IMG/VR virus record: IMGVR_UViG_3300020202_000216
Location: 1 to 23,147 of that record
Length of the DNA stretch: 23,147 nucleotides
Strand: one strand, 5' to 3'
DNA from: a virus
Positions 1 to 7,622 of this stretch are shown piece after piece. Positions within the stretch are counted from its first letter, which is position 1. Each line of letters starts with the position of its first letter. A program made the translations under genes and the position numbers. The notes beneath the pieces are model-generated. The model ran no database searches. It was not told the origin of the DNA and saw only the letters and a program-made list of their open reading frames with translations.

Positions 1-866
1 TCGAGCTTGGCACGCTGCCCGAACGATGCGAGGACTACGGCGCGGAAATCCCGCCCGGCGTGATCGTGCTGACCGCAGGCGTGGACGTGCAGAGCAACCG
101 CTTGGAATTCGAGATAGTGGGCTGGGGCATAGATCAGGAATCTTGGTCTATCACGCGCGGCGTACTGTTTGGCGATCCGTCACAGCGCCAAGTGTGGGAT
201 GAATTAAAACTGGCACTGACGAAAGAATTCACTGACGCCGACGGCAGAACCTTTACCGTCAAGTGCGCGGGGATTGACTCAGGCGGGCATCACACACAAG
301 AGGTATACGCGTTTTGTCGCCAGAACGCGGGGCGGCGCTGGTTTGCGGTCAAAGGCTCGAACACCTACGGCAAGCCGCTAACGGGCAAGCCGTCATTACA
401 GGGCAAGCCGCCGATTAAATTGTTCAGCATCGGCACTGAGACAGCTAAAGACACGATTGCAGCCAGTTTGCAAATCAGCGAAGAGGGGCCGGGCTATTGC
501 CACTTCCCAAACACGTGCGATGACACCGGCAACCCGCTTTATGACGAAAACTATTTTTCTCAGCTTGTTTCAGAAAAGCCGATAGAAAAATACGTTCGCG
601 GCGTGAAGCAAAGAATATGGGTAAAGATCAAGCAATCGGCACGCAACGAGGCGCTGGACTTGCGCGTTTACGCGATGGCGGCACTGGCGATCCTCAACCC
701 GAACTTGGCAAAACTGGCTGAATTGCAGGCACACGTCAACGTGGCAGAGAAATCAAGTCACGAAGCGGAGCTAGAATTAGCCGTGAATAAGCCCAAAAAA
801 CAGCAAAAAAGACCGTTTTTAGGGCAAATAGGCAGAAAAAAGTCTTTTGTAAACGGTTGGAGGTAA
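1..866 (+). CDS. Phage terminase large subunit, GpA family (C-terminal part, 5' truncated by window)
   Basis: The ATPase/nuclease motor that packages phage DNA into proheads; only the nuclease part is present. The frame is open from base 3 with no start, so the gene begins upstream; a GTG at 60 lies inside the conserved core and is not a start. Numbering from base 3, the 287 visible residues contain the GpA nuclease signature: the AGVDVQ motif with Asp28, GIDSGGH with Asp92, and the late ALDLRVYA motif with Asp219 and Arg221, which together are the expected metal-binding acidic residues. The lysine-rich tail after about residue 245 fits a C-terminal prohead- or portal-contact region. An AGG-rich ribosome site for the next gene (GGAGG at 859-863) overlaps its last codons. 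The family call is firm; the missing ATPase half cannot be judged. Confidence 0.93.
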   Translation, partial: ELGTLPERCEDYGAEIPPGVIVLTAGVDVQSNRLEFEIVGWGIDQESWSITRGVLFGDPSQRQVWDELKLALTKEFTDADGRTFTVKCAGIDSGGHHTQEVYAFCRQNAGRRWFAVKGSNTYGKPLTGKPSLQGKPPIKLFSIGTETAKDTIAASLQISEEGPGYCHFPNTCDDTGNPLYDENYFSQLVSEKPIEKYVRGVKQRIWVKIKQSARNEALDLRVYAMAALAILNPNLAKLAELQAHVNVAEKSSHEAELELAVNKPKKQQKRPFLGQIGRKKSFVNGWR

Positions 867-870
867 ATTT

Positions 871-1170
871 ATGGCTGAAACAATTGGCGTGACAGTTGAT
901 GAGACTGGCATTAGCTTAAACGACGACACGGACGACAACGTATCAACCACAAAGCACGGATTTGCGCCCAAAGCGCCGAACGATGCAGCGCAGGTATTGC
1001 TTGGTTCGGCAGCGTGGGGCTTGCCTACGAAACTTAGCGTGCCTGGCTCTGCGCCCACAATCGCGGCATCGCAAGCGCAGTTCTATCTTGACGAAGGCAA
1101 TAACAAACTGATGGTGCGCGTCAAGTATGCCGACGGCACACAGAAAACGGGCGAAATCGCGTTGACGTAA
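871..1170 (+). CDS. Small phage structural-type protein with tail-fibre-like motif
   Basis: A 99-residue protein with a strong ribosome site (GGAGG, 7 nt before ATG). Residues about 26-50 carry a STTKHGFAPKAPNDA-type stretch that I recognise from phage fibre and tail proteins. The last 30 residues (LDEGNNKLMVRVKYADGT) resemble the short beta-rich endings often found in phage virion proteins. There is no signal peptide, membrane segment or catalytic motif. It sits between terminase and the connector/portal genes, where lambda has no fibre gene, so a role as a small head-decoration or accessory virion protein is possible but unproven. Its TAA stop overlaps the ATG of the next small gene. The gene is real by position, ribosome site and composition; function unknown. 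Confidence 0.75.
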   Translation: MAETIGVTVDETGISLNDDTDDNVSTTKHGFAPKAPNDAAQVLLGSAAWGLPTKLSVPGSAPTIAASQAQFYLDEGNNKLMVRVKYADGTQKTGEIALT

Positions 1171-1319
1171 TGAAAGCAACGAGGCGACAAATAGCAATCT
1201 ATTGTACCGCGAAGGCGTTTGAGTGCTTTGCGCGCGGCAATAGAAGGCGCGGGCAATCGTGGCTTGTTCACGCCGTCGTGTACGCCTCGACAGGCTGGCA
1301 AAGGCCAGAGCTAAACTGA
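1170..1319 (+). CDS. 49-aa basic small protein, coupled at both ends
   Basis: I read this frame by hand. ATG at 1170 overlaps the upstream stop (TAATG), and its TGA at 1317-1319 overlaps the ATG of the downstream gene (TGATG). The 49-residue product starts MKATRRQIAIYC and ends TGWQRPELN. It is rich in Arg/Lys and has two Cys and two Trp residues. No domain is recognised. The one-base overlaps at both ends, with the frame exactly filling the 148-nt space between two well supported genes, are the main evidence that it is translated. It may also serve mainly to carry ribosomes to the next start, which has only a weak ribosome site. Function unknown. Confidence 0.6.
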   Translation: MKATRRQIAIYCTAKAFECFARGNRRRGQSWLVHAVVYASTGWQRPELN

Positions 1320-1900
1320 TGAGTGACCCGATAATCCCAAAAGACGAGCCTGCTAGTTTTGTAAGCGGGGAAACCGTGAAGTTCAAAAAGAGCTTCACGG
1401 GTTATCCCGCGTCAGAATGGACGCTCACGTATTACTTTCGCGGCGCGGCGACCGGCATCAACGTCATTGCCACAGCAGACGGTGACGATTACCTTGTGAC
1501 CATCTCAGTCGTGGCAAACACGCTCGCGGCGGGCGTGTGGAATTATCAAAGCTACCTGACGAAAGGCTCTGAAAAAGTTCTCGCGTCACACGGCACAGTG
1601 GAAGTCCTGCCCTCGCTCACGGGCACAGCCTCGACCACGTTTGACGGACGCTCGGAAGTGAAGAAGATTCTTGACGCGATCCGCGCGACGATTCTTGGCA
1701 AGGCGACACAGGATCAGCTTGAATATGAGATTCAGTCAGGCAATTCCATGCGGCGGCTGCGCCGCATGGAATGGGCAGACCTGATCGCAGCGGAAACGCA
1801 TTACGCGAGCCTGTACGCACGCGAGCAACAGGCTGAGCGATTGCGCAAGGGCAGCGGCTTTTTCAAAACCATTCATACCCGATTCACTAAACCACAATGA
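1319..1900 (+). CDS. Connector-position protein (gpW-like location) with Ig-like N-terminus
   Basis: A 193-residue protein starting at ATG 1319 (MSDPIIPKDEP). A longer in-frame start at 1259 would add a 20-residue Arg-rich leader lying inside the upstream small gene, and is rejected. Residues about 15-105 form a beta-rich, Ig-like module (AGVWNYQSYLTKGSEKV). Residues about 115-193 are helical and contain ATQDQLEYEI and MRRLRRMEWADLIAAE, a pattern I know from small phage proteins encoded just before lambda-type portals. In lambda this slot holds gpW, the head-completion protein that plugs the portal. A head-tail connector role is inferred from position and the C-terminal pattern; the N-terminal Ig-like part is not in gpW itself. 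ATGA overlap with the portal gene. Confidence 0.7.
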   Translation: MSDPIIPKDEPASFVSGETVKFKKSFTGYPASEWTLTYYFRGAATGINVIATADGDDYLVTISVVANTLAAGVWNYQSYLTKGSEKVLASHGTVEVLPSLTGTASTTFDGRSEVKKILDAIRATILGKATQDQLEYEIQSGNSMRRLRRMEWADLIAAETHYASLYAREQQAERLRKGSGFFKTIHTRFTKPQ

Positions 1901-3372
1901 ACCTCTGGCAGCGCATGCTAAAGCGGATTGGCCTGCAACCAATCCAGCCTGAACCAAAGAAGGCCATCCGGCGCGCATATAACGCGGCGCAAGCTTCGCG
2001 GCTTACGAGCGATTGGGTAACTGCCCCAACGTCAGAGCGCACGGAGCGGCGGCAATGGTTGCAGGCGATGCGTGCGCGTAGCCGTGACCTGAGCCGCAAT
2101 GATGATTATGTAAAGCAGTTCCTTCGGATGTGCCGCAGCAACATCGTGGGCAAGGGCATCAAGCTACAGGCTCAGGCAAAAATGCTGCGCGGCGATAAGG
2201 TAGACAAGGCGCTCAACAAAAAGATTGAATCCGCTTTTGAGAAGTGGTCACGCAAAGAATTCTGCTCGACATCAGGGCGGCTGACTTGGACAGACGCACA
2301 GCGCCGATTTGTGACCACGCTGGCGCGTGACGGCGAAGTGCTGATTAGAATCAAGTACGACAAAGCCAACCCGTTCGGCTTCGCGCTGCAATTCTTTGAC
2401 GTGGGTTGGCTGGATGAGACATTTAGCGGCAATCAACCCGGCTCAAATAATCGTATCGTGATGTCAGTTGAGATTGACGACGCCGATAAGCCCGTCGCCT
2501 ATTGGTTGACTCCCCCAACGGACACCTACACTGATCCGAACGTTTTGCGGGCCAATCGGCATCGCGTGCGTGTCCCTGCCAGTGAGATCGTTCACGAATT
2601 CTTGCCTGATGATTCAGAGGACGATACGGCCACGCGCGGGATGCCGTTTGCTCATTCGGCAATGATGCGCCTGAAAATTCTGAATGGTTACGAAGAAGCA
2701 GAGCTTGTACAGGCGCGCGTTGCTGCATGTAAAGGTGGGTTTCTAAAACCGCCAGCGGATCAGGGCTATGATGGCGACGTGCCAGATATTTCCTTTGAGG
2801 AAGTCGAGCCGGGAATGATTCAGTCTCTCCCTGCTGGCTACGAATGGATCGCTTATGATCCAACGCACCCAAACACGAATTACGCGGGCTTCGTAAAGGG
2901 CGTCTTGCGCGGCATTGCTGGCGGTTTAGGAGTTAGCTATAACAGTCTGGCTAACGATTTGGAAGGCGTGAACTATTCGAGCATTCGTCACGGACTGCAA
3001 GAGGAGCGCGAGGTATGGAAGGCGCTGCAACGATTCACAATCGAGCATTTCTGTGAGCCGGTGTTTTGGCGCTGGCTTGAGCAGGCTTGGCTGAGCGGGC
3101 AGCTTGACATCAAGGCCGAAGATTTGGCGCGCGTTGTTGTAAAGTTTCAGCCTAAAGGATGGGTCTGGATTGACCCGGCCAAAGAAATCGCCGCGAACAT
3201 TGAAGCGGTTAATAACAACCTAGCCACGCGAAGCGACATACTTGCTGAGCAGGGCGAAGACTTTGAAGAAGTCGTTGAGCGACTGAAAGAAGAAAAAGCC
3301 ATCCTAAAAGAGGCCGGGTTATGGGTTGATCCGCAGCCCGCCACGAAGCCGCAGCCCGAAGAAGAGGCATAA
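1897..3372 (+). CDS. Phage portal protein, lambda family
   Basis: Forms the dodecameric ring at one capsid vertex through which DNA enters and leaves and to which the tail attaches. The 491-residue length suits the lambda portal family. Supporting stretches are the N-terminal RARSRDLSRNDDYVKQFLRM, the following NIVGKGIKLQ, the central FALQFFDVGWLDE, the IVHEFL...TRGMPF region, and the conserved GIAGGLGVSYNSLANDLEGV with SSIRHGLQEER after about residue 340. The C-terminus is acidic and Pro/Glu-rich. ATG overlaps the upstream TGA (ATGA), so translation is coupled to the connector gene. A hairpin terminator follows about 40 nt after the stop. The protease is not fused to the portal but to the capsid protein. 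Confidence 0.93.
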   Translation: MNLWQRMLKRIGLQPIQPEPKKAIRRAYNAAQASRLTSDWVTAPTSERTERRQWLQAMRARSRDLSRNDDYVKQFLRMCRSNIVGKGIKLQAQAKMLRGDKVDKALNKKIESAFEKWSRKEFCSTSGRLTWTDAQRRFVTTLARDGEVLIRIKYDKANPFGFALQFFDVGWLDETFSGNQPGSNNRIVMSVEIDDADKPVAYWLTPPTDTYTDPNVLRANRHRVRVPASEIVHEFLPDDSEDDTATRGMPFAHSAMMRLKILNGYEEAELVQARVAACKGGFLKPPADQGYDGDVPDISFEEVEPGMIQSLPAGYEWIAYDPTHPNTNYAGFVKGVLRGIAGGLGVSYNSLANDLEGVNYSSIRHGLQEEREVWKALQRFTIEHFCEPVFWRWLEQAWLSGQLDIKAEDLARVVVKFQPKGWVWIDPAKEIAANIEAVNNNLATRSDILAEQGEDFEEVVERLKEEKAILKEAGLWVDPQPATKPQPEEEA

Positions 3373-3414
3373 AGTTACTTCCGTTAGATACCATACGGGT
3401 GAACCTCCATTACA

Positions 3415-3443
3415 GCCTGTCAGCGATGGCAGGCTTCTTTTTT
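3415..3443 (+). terminator. Intrinsic terminator after portal gene
   Basis: GCCTGTC and GGCAGGC form a 7-bp stem (one G-U pair) around the loop AGCGAT, followed by TTCTTTTTT. It lies 43 nt after the portal stop and about 100 nt before the capsid gene, inside the largest intergenic gap of the window (3373-3545). The rest of that gap holds no convincing promoter or gene. Confidence 0.75.
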
Positions 3444-3545
3444 GCCCGCCGAAACAGCCTCGCCAACTTCAACAACAACTCAGCCAGCCGTAGCAGAGAA
3501 ATCAAAACTCAAGCTCAATTATTTTCACGCTGCCACTAGGCAGTT

Positions 3546-5480
3546 ATGAAAAACCTGACACTTGAGCAACTACAGAAAGAAATCATCGGGCGAGAGCTAA
3601 AGCTTGCCGCTCCGATTGAGCGCGCGGCAGTCGACCGCGAAAACCGCACTGCTGAAATTGCCATCACGTCAGACAAGCCTATCGAGCATTGGTTTGGCCG
3701 CTTAATCCTCAATCACGAAAAAAAGTGCATCCGAATGCAGCGCATCAAGAACAACGCGCCTGCGCTGCTCGAACACGACCGCGCGCAAAAAATTGGCGGG
3801 CTGCTCAACGTCAACACTGACGGGCACGTGCTGAGAGCAACAGTGAAGTTTTCGCGCTGCCCTGAAGCTGACCGCGAGCTAAACGACATTGAGGACGGCA
3901 TACCGCGCAGCATTAGCGGCGGCTTCATCATTCACGAATTGCACCTTGAATCAGAAGACAAGGACGCTGGCATCAGAACCTACAAGAGCGACGATTGGGA
4001 ACCGCTAGAAGCTTCCTTCGTGACCATCCCTGCCGACATCAGCGTTGGCGTGGGCCGCTCGCTTACGACCCGCGAGGAAGACGCACGGCACGCTGAAGAT
4101 TGCGAGTGCAACGCCTGCACCGAAAACCGCGAAGCCGCGACAGACACCGATTCCGAACGCTCCCTTGAGAGCGAACCTGTAACAGCCGCGCAGCCGCGCG
4201 TTGAATCCGTAACGGAGAGGAAATCAAAACCTATGATCGAGAACGTTGAATTTTACATCCGGCTTTTCCCTAACGAAGCGGAATTTATTCGGGATTACGC
4301 GATTTCAGCCGACGCCACAGAGGAAGGGCTGAAAGCGAAAATCGCGGAGCGGCGCGCAGCGGCTCAGACCGAAATCCCGAAGCCACAGCCGAAGGTTAAT
4401 TTGCAGCCGAAAGACGCCAAGAACTACTCGGTGGCACGCGCCATCACCGCGCTCGTAGCTTTGGCAGAGGGCCGCGTTAACGACGCGAAATGTTTTGAGC
4501 TTGATGTCCATCAGGACTTGGAGCGCGCACTGAAACAGCAAGGTATTGTTACGCGCGGCGGCGTGCTGATCCCAACCGGCATCCCGAAAGACGTTCTCAA
4601 GCGCGCGGGACTGGACACTGCCACAGCCACAGCCGGCGCGGAATCGGTTTACACCGAATACGGCGGCTTCATTGAGTACCTTTACAACATGGCGAAGGTG
4701 CTGAGTCTGGGCGTCACCAAGCTGACCGGGCTAAACGGCAACGTGTCATTCCTGAAGCAAACGGGCAAAGCCACTGCCTCGTGGGTTGCGGAAAACCCCG
4801 GCAGTGATGTATCGGATAGCAACCTCACAACCGGCAGCGTTACGCTGTCGCCCAAATCGCTGATGTCCTCGACAAGTTTCAGCCGCCAACTGCTCGCGCA
4901 AGCGGTAATCAATATCGAAACCCTTGTGCAAATGGACTTGGCTAAATCAATGGCGCTGGAAGTTGACCGCGCGGCCATTCACGGCAGCGGATCGAGCAAT
5001 CAGCCGCTCGGCTTGTACGGCATCAGCGGCGTCAACGCCAAAGCCTTCGGCGGCGCGATGACCAAAGACATCCTGACGGACATGGAAACGCTGATCGCGG
5101 AAGACAACGCAGACCTCGGCGCGGCGGCATTCCTGACCACGCCCGGCGCTGTTGGCAAGGGTAAAAAGACGCTCGAATTTTCAGCCGCAGGCAGTCAGGC
5201 GCTTTGGCACGACGGCAAGCTGAACGGCATTCGCTGCGAAGCGACAAACCAAGTCAGCGCCGTGATGAGCGGCAGCAACCCAACGGGCGGAAGCTCACAC
5301 GGCATCGTGCTGGGCACGTGGTCTGAATTCCTCTGGGCTGAATGGGGCGTGATGGAACTCATCACTGACCCGTACCGCTTGAAAAAACAGGCGATGATTG
5401 AAATCACCAGCTTCTTGATGTGTGACTTTGACGTGCGCCATCCCGAAGCCTTCTGCAAAGGCACGGGCCAAACAGTTTAA
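3546..5480 (+). CDS. Fused HK97-type prohead protease and major capsid protein
   Basis: A single 644-residue frame. Residues about 15-170 are an HK97-type prohead serine protease: His77 in LLEHDRAQ, Ser122/Ser124 in IPRSISGGF and the WEPLEASFVTIPAD motif (151-164) fit the expected catalytic region. Residues about 175-300 are a charged linker holding CECNAC (187-192) and a helical scaffold-like (delta-domain) part. Residues about 310-644 are an HK97-fold major capsid protein, with GGVLIPTGIPKDVL, SSNQPLGLYGI and a late RLKKQAMIEI. The protease should cut itself from the shell protein during maturation. ATG 4233 (Met230) lies in frame in the linker with GGAGAGGAAA upstream, so a separate capsid product of 415 residues is possible. 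The start at 3546 has only a weak AGG ribosome site. Confidence 0.92.
   Translation: MKNLTLEQLQKEIIGRELKLAAPIERAAVDRENRTAEIAITSDKPIEHWFGRLILNHEKKCIRMQRIKNNAPALLEHDRAQKIGGLLNVNTDGHVLRATVKFSRCPEADRELNDIEDGIPRSISGGFIIHELHLESEDKDAGIRTYKSDDWEPLEASFVTIPADISVGVGRSLTTREEDARHAEDCECNACTENREAATDTDSERSLESEPVTAAQPRVESVTERKSKPMIENVEFYIRLFPNEAEFIRDYAISADATEEGLKAKIAERRAAAQTEIPKPQPKVNLQPKDAKNYSVARAITALVALAEGRVNDAKCFELDVHQDLERALKQQGIVTRGGVLIPTGIPKDVLKRAGLDTATATAGAESVYTEYGGFIEYLYNMAKVLSLGVTKLTGLNGNVSFLKQTGKATASWVAENPGSDVSDSNLTTGSVTLSPKSLMSSTSFSRQLLAQAVINIETLVQMDLAKSMALEVDRAAIHGSGSSNQPLGLYGISGVNAKAFGGAMTKDILTDMETLIAEDNADLGAAAFLTTPGAVGKGKKTLEFSAAGSQALWHDGKLNGIRCEATNQVSAVMSGSNPTGGSSHGIVLGTWSEFLWAEWGVMELITDPYRLKKQAMIEITSFLMCDFDVRHPEAFCKGTGQTV
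4215..4235 (+). promoter_or_regulatory. Possible internal ribosome site and in-frame start for the capsid domain
   Basis: GGAGAGGAAATC is followed about 12 nt later by ATG 4233, in frame with the protease-capsid fusion and placed after the protease domain and before the scaffold/capsid part. The spacing is long, so use is uncertain. It recalls nested scaffold/capsid starts in other phages. Confidence 0.35.
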
Positions 5481-5513
5481 CGATTCCATACTGACGTAGG
5501 ACTCGCTGCTGAA

Positions 5514-5544
5514 TAGGGGCGGCTCATCACTGCCCCTACTTTTT
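5514..5544 (+). terminator. Intrinsic terminator after protease-capsid gene
   Basis: TAGGGGC pairs perfectly with GCCCCTA (extendable by a G-U and a G-C pair), followed by a T run CTTTTT. It lies 33 nt after the capsid stop and before a small gene with its own ribosome site. Late phage genes often place leaky terminators after the capsid gene, so the capsid message is made in excess. Confidence 0.8.
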
Positions 5545-5561
5545 CACCACGAAAGGAACGT

Positions 5562-5747
5562 ATGGCAGAGAAAGAAAAGACAATTAAAGGTCACATCCCG
5601 AAAGGGCGTGTGGGCGGCTTTAGCTGGGATGGCAAAGATTACTTCCCTGGCGATGCGGTCACATTGCCGGAAGTGATTGCTAAGATTTACGCCGCACAAG
5701 GCAAGTTCAAAGAAGGCGATGCGCCGAAAGACCAACCACAGAAATAA
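5562..5747 (+). CDS. Small phage protein of unknown function (61 aa)
   Basis: A 61-residue hydrophilic protein with a good ribosome site (AAAGGAA, 5 nt from ATG) directly after the capsid terminator. It contains a central FSWDGKDYFPGDAVTLPEVIAKIYAAQGKF stretch (longer than a single motif; residues about 20-50), which looks like a compact beta/alpha fold. The ends are Lys/Glu-rich and likely flexible. There is no membrane segment. In lambda-type genomes this slot holds the FI-type packaging factor or unknown head proteins; I do not see FI signatures. Its stop overlaps the next ATG (TAATG), so the two small genes are coupled. Confidence 0.7.
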   Translation: MAEKEKTIKGHIPKGRVGGFSWDGKDYFPGDAVTLPEVIAKIYAAQGKFKEGDAPKDQPQK

Positions 5748-6004
5748 TGGTTTCAGGGACTTTTACAAAACGTTGCCGCTATGACACGCAATGGCGCGAG
5801 CCGGGCGAACACTTGGAAGTGCCCGATGACGACGCGGCGGTACTGATTGGCGCGGGATACTTCTCCCCTAACGATGATCCCGACAAGGAAGAAGGGCAAG
5901 AGGCTGATAAGGACAGGGAGCCGTCCGGCGCACAACCTCTTGCCTCGCTTCCGAACATCCCGAAGAAGCAGCCGCGCAAAGTGGGCAACTTCTCGGAAGA
6001 CTGA
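5747..6004 (+). CDS. Small phage protein of unknown function (85 aa), acidic/disordered C-terminus
   Basis: An 85-residue protein. Residues about 1-40 contain WREPGEHLEVPDDDAAVLIGAGYF, resembling short phage proteins in which a basic start is followed by a PG-turn, an EVP strand and a small helix. The half after residue 45 is highly charged and Pro-rich and is probably disordered. It is coupled to the upstream 61-residue gene by TAATG and lies 9 nt before the joining-protein gene. A head-associated accessory role is inferred from place only. An overlapping frame at 5847-6035 is composition-driven and discarded. Confidence 0.65.
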   Translation: MVSGTFTKRCRYDTQWREPGEHLEVPDDDAAVLIGAGYFSPNDDPDKEEGQEADKDREPSGAQPLASLPNIPKKQPRKVGNFSED

Positions 6005-6013
6005 GGCGATTAG

Positions 6014-6316
6014 ATGGCCTTTGCCGAAGACTTAGACCAGTTCTTTGATGACGACGACTTCGCAGTAGAGGCCGTGTTTACGCGGGGCGCAGACACCATC
6101 GCAACCTGCCTTGTGATCTTTGATGTGCCGACTGAGTTTGTCGAAATGGGCGAAGTGAGCGTTTCCGCAGACCGTCCGTTTTGCTACGCGAAGTCGGCAG
6201 ACGTGGCTGATGTCAAGCGCGGCGACACCTGCACGATTGACAGCGTTGACTACACCGTGACCTTGCCGAAGCCCGATGGAACGGGCGTTACGCGCATTGA
6301 GTTGGAATTGTACTGA
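6014..6316 (+). CDS. Head-tail joining protein, lambda FII-like
   Basis: A 100-residue protein with a good ribosome site (GAGG at 6003-6006, 7 nt before ATG). It has the FII-type pattern: acidic N-terminus, beta-strands around FAVEAVF and ATCLVIFDVPTE, then the conserved KRGDTCTIDSVDYTV and PDGTGVTRIELEL ending. In lambda, FII binds the portal/W end of the filled head and creates the tail attachment site. Two Cys residues are present but no metal site is evident. Its TGA overlaps the next ATG (TGATG), coupling it to the tail terminator. Lambda places gene Z between FII and U; no Z-like gene is present here. Confidence 0.8.
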   Translation: MAFAEDLDQFFDDDDFAVEAVFTRGADTIATCLVIFDVPTEFVEMGEVSVSADRPFCYAKSADVADVKRGDTCTIDSVDYTVTLPKPDGTGVTRIELELY

Positions 6317-6777
6317 TGGCCGATACGCTCAGGCAAAAACTGATTGATGCGGTGATTGAGCGGCTAAAGCTCATCAACGGCTCAGGCGCGTATGTGACGG
6401 ACATCAACGAAAAGGTTTTTGACTGGCCACGTCACGCGCAGGGCGCAGGCAGTGACCACGAATTGCCGTATATGGGCGTGTTCGATGTTGAGAATCAAAC
6501 CTCACGCGAGCATCAGCGCGACAAGAAAGCGGATCGGCAATTGACAATCCAAGTACGCTGCTACGTGAAGTCAAACACGCCTGCGGCGATGTGCCGCAAG
6601 ATCATCGGTGACATCGAAACGGCGATTGGCGTTGATGAGACTTGGGGCAAGTTGGCGGCGACGACGATGCCCAGCCGCGAAGGGCCGGACATCAAAGCGG
6701 AAAATCTCGAAATCAGCGCGGCAGTTGTGGAATTTACGATCCTCTACAACACGTGCGCCTTCAATCCTTACCAATAG
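6316..6777 (+). CDS. Tail terminator / minor tail protein, gpU-like
   Basis: A 153-residue protein with an N-terminal helix (LRQKLIDAVIERLKLI), an ELPYMGVFD strand and a long middle beta part (DRQLTIQVRCYV), ending in a strand EISAAVVEFTILY. This arrangement is that of small tail-completion or terminator proteins which cap the tail tube once it reaches the length set by the tape measure. It sits between the joining protein and the tail tube gene, matching lambda U. Residue-level similarity to gpU cannot be tested here, so the exact subfamily is uncertain. It is coupled to the upstream gene by TGATG and followed after 7 nt by the tail tube start. Confidence 0.72.
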   Translation: MADTLRQKLIDAVIERLKLINGSGAYVTDINEKVFDWPRHAQGAGSDHELPYMGVFDVENQTSREHQRDKKADRQLTIQVRCYVKSNTPAAMCRKIIGDIETAIGVDETWGKLAATTMPSREGPDIKAENLEISAAVVEFTILYNTCAFNPYQ

Positions 6778-6784
6778 GGGAACT

Positions 6785-7585
6785 ATGGCTTGCAACACTG
6801 TTAACTATCTAAAGCTTCTCAATAACAAGCTCTATCTGGCGGCGCGCGACACGAACGGCAAGCCCGGCAAGTTGCAGGACTTGGGCGATTGCCCGATGTT
6901 TGAGATGAATTTTGAGGCGGAATACGCTGAAAACTGGACAAGTCAGGGCCGCGTCAAGGTGCGTGACGCTTCGTTCCCGCGCAAGCTGGATGTCAGCGCC
7001 AAGATGACGCTGAAAGAAGCCACGCTGCAAAACCTCGCCTTCTTCACGCACGGCGAATTGCAGACCCGTGCAGGCGAGACAGTAACCCTTGAAGATTTTC
7101 CGGCAACCGTCGCAGTCGGTGAAACGCATTTGCTGCCCGGCGCGGCGCTGCCTGATGACGTTTCGAGTGTGGTGATAAAAGATTCTCAGGGCACGCCTGC
7201 GACGCTTGTTCTTAACACCGATTACACGCTTGATGCAGACCTCGGCGCAATCGCTATTCTCAACCTCACGGGCTACACGCAACCCTTACAGGCCACGTAC
7301 ACCACGCCCAGCCGCTCGATCCTGTCATTCGCTCGCAACGCAGCCGCAGCCAATGAATATTGGTTTGTGCTGATTGGCGAAAATCCCAATCGCGGCTATG
7401 AAAAAACCAAGCTCGTTTTGTTCCGCTGTCGCCTGACGCCGGGGCCGCTGCAACTGGTTGATACCGAATCAAACGAGGCGGCAGGCAGTTACGAATTAAG
7501 CCTGATTCCGATGGCTGACCTGTGCCGCAGCAACGATGACAGTGATGACTTCGGACGCTACGGCTACACAGTGCGGCTCACGTAA
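6785..7585 (+). CDS. Major tail tube protein
   Basis: A 266-residue protein that should polymerise into the tail tube (gpV position). Start chosen at ATG 6785 with AGGGG 4 nt upstream; the in-frame extension to 6608 lies wholly in the tail terminator gene and encodes an Arg-rich shadow sequence. The N-terminal part (NNKLYLAARD, GKLQDLGDCPMFEM, ENWTSQGRVKVRD, SAKMTLKEATLQNLAFF) follows the pattern of siphophage tube proteins: first strand, GNxP-like turn, central strand with a basic loop, then a helix. Residues about 105-175 form an inserted beta-rich region. No separate Ig-like domain as in lambda gpV is evident. Confidence 0.85.
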   Translation: MACNTVNYLKLLNNKLYLAARDTNGKPGKLQDLGDCPMFEMNFEAEYAENWTSQGRVKVRDASFPRKLDVSAKMTLKEATLQNLAFFTHGELQTRAGETVTLEDFPATVAVGETHLLPGAALPDDVSSVVIKDSQGTPATLVLNTDYTLDADLGAIAILNLTGYTQPLQATYTTPSRSILSFARNAAAANEYWFVLIGENPNRGYEKTKLVLFRCRLTPGPLQLVDTESNEAAGSYELSLIPMADLCRSNDDSDDFGRYGYTVRLT

Positions 7586-7622
7586 CGCTCACTAAAACCA
7601 CGAAAAGGAAAACCACGAATTT

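Noticed and set aside
1259-1318. Earlier start for the connector-position protein
   Set aside because: The added residues are Arg-rich and overlap the 49-residue gene; ATG 1319 fits the TGATG junction.
3426-3539. 37-codon frame starting inside the post-portal hairpin
   Set aside because: No ribosome site, start codon buried in a terminator stem, and an Asn/Ser-rich product without recognisable features.
6608-6784. In-frame N-terminal extension of the tail tube gene
   Set aside because: It lies wholly inside the tail terminator gene, encodes an Arg-rich shadow, and the ATG at 6785 has a good AGGGG ribosome site.
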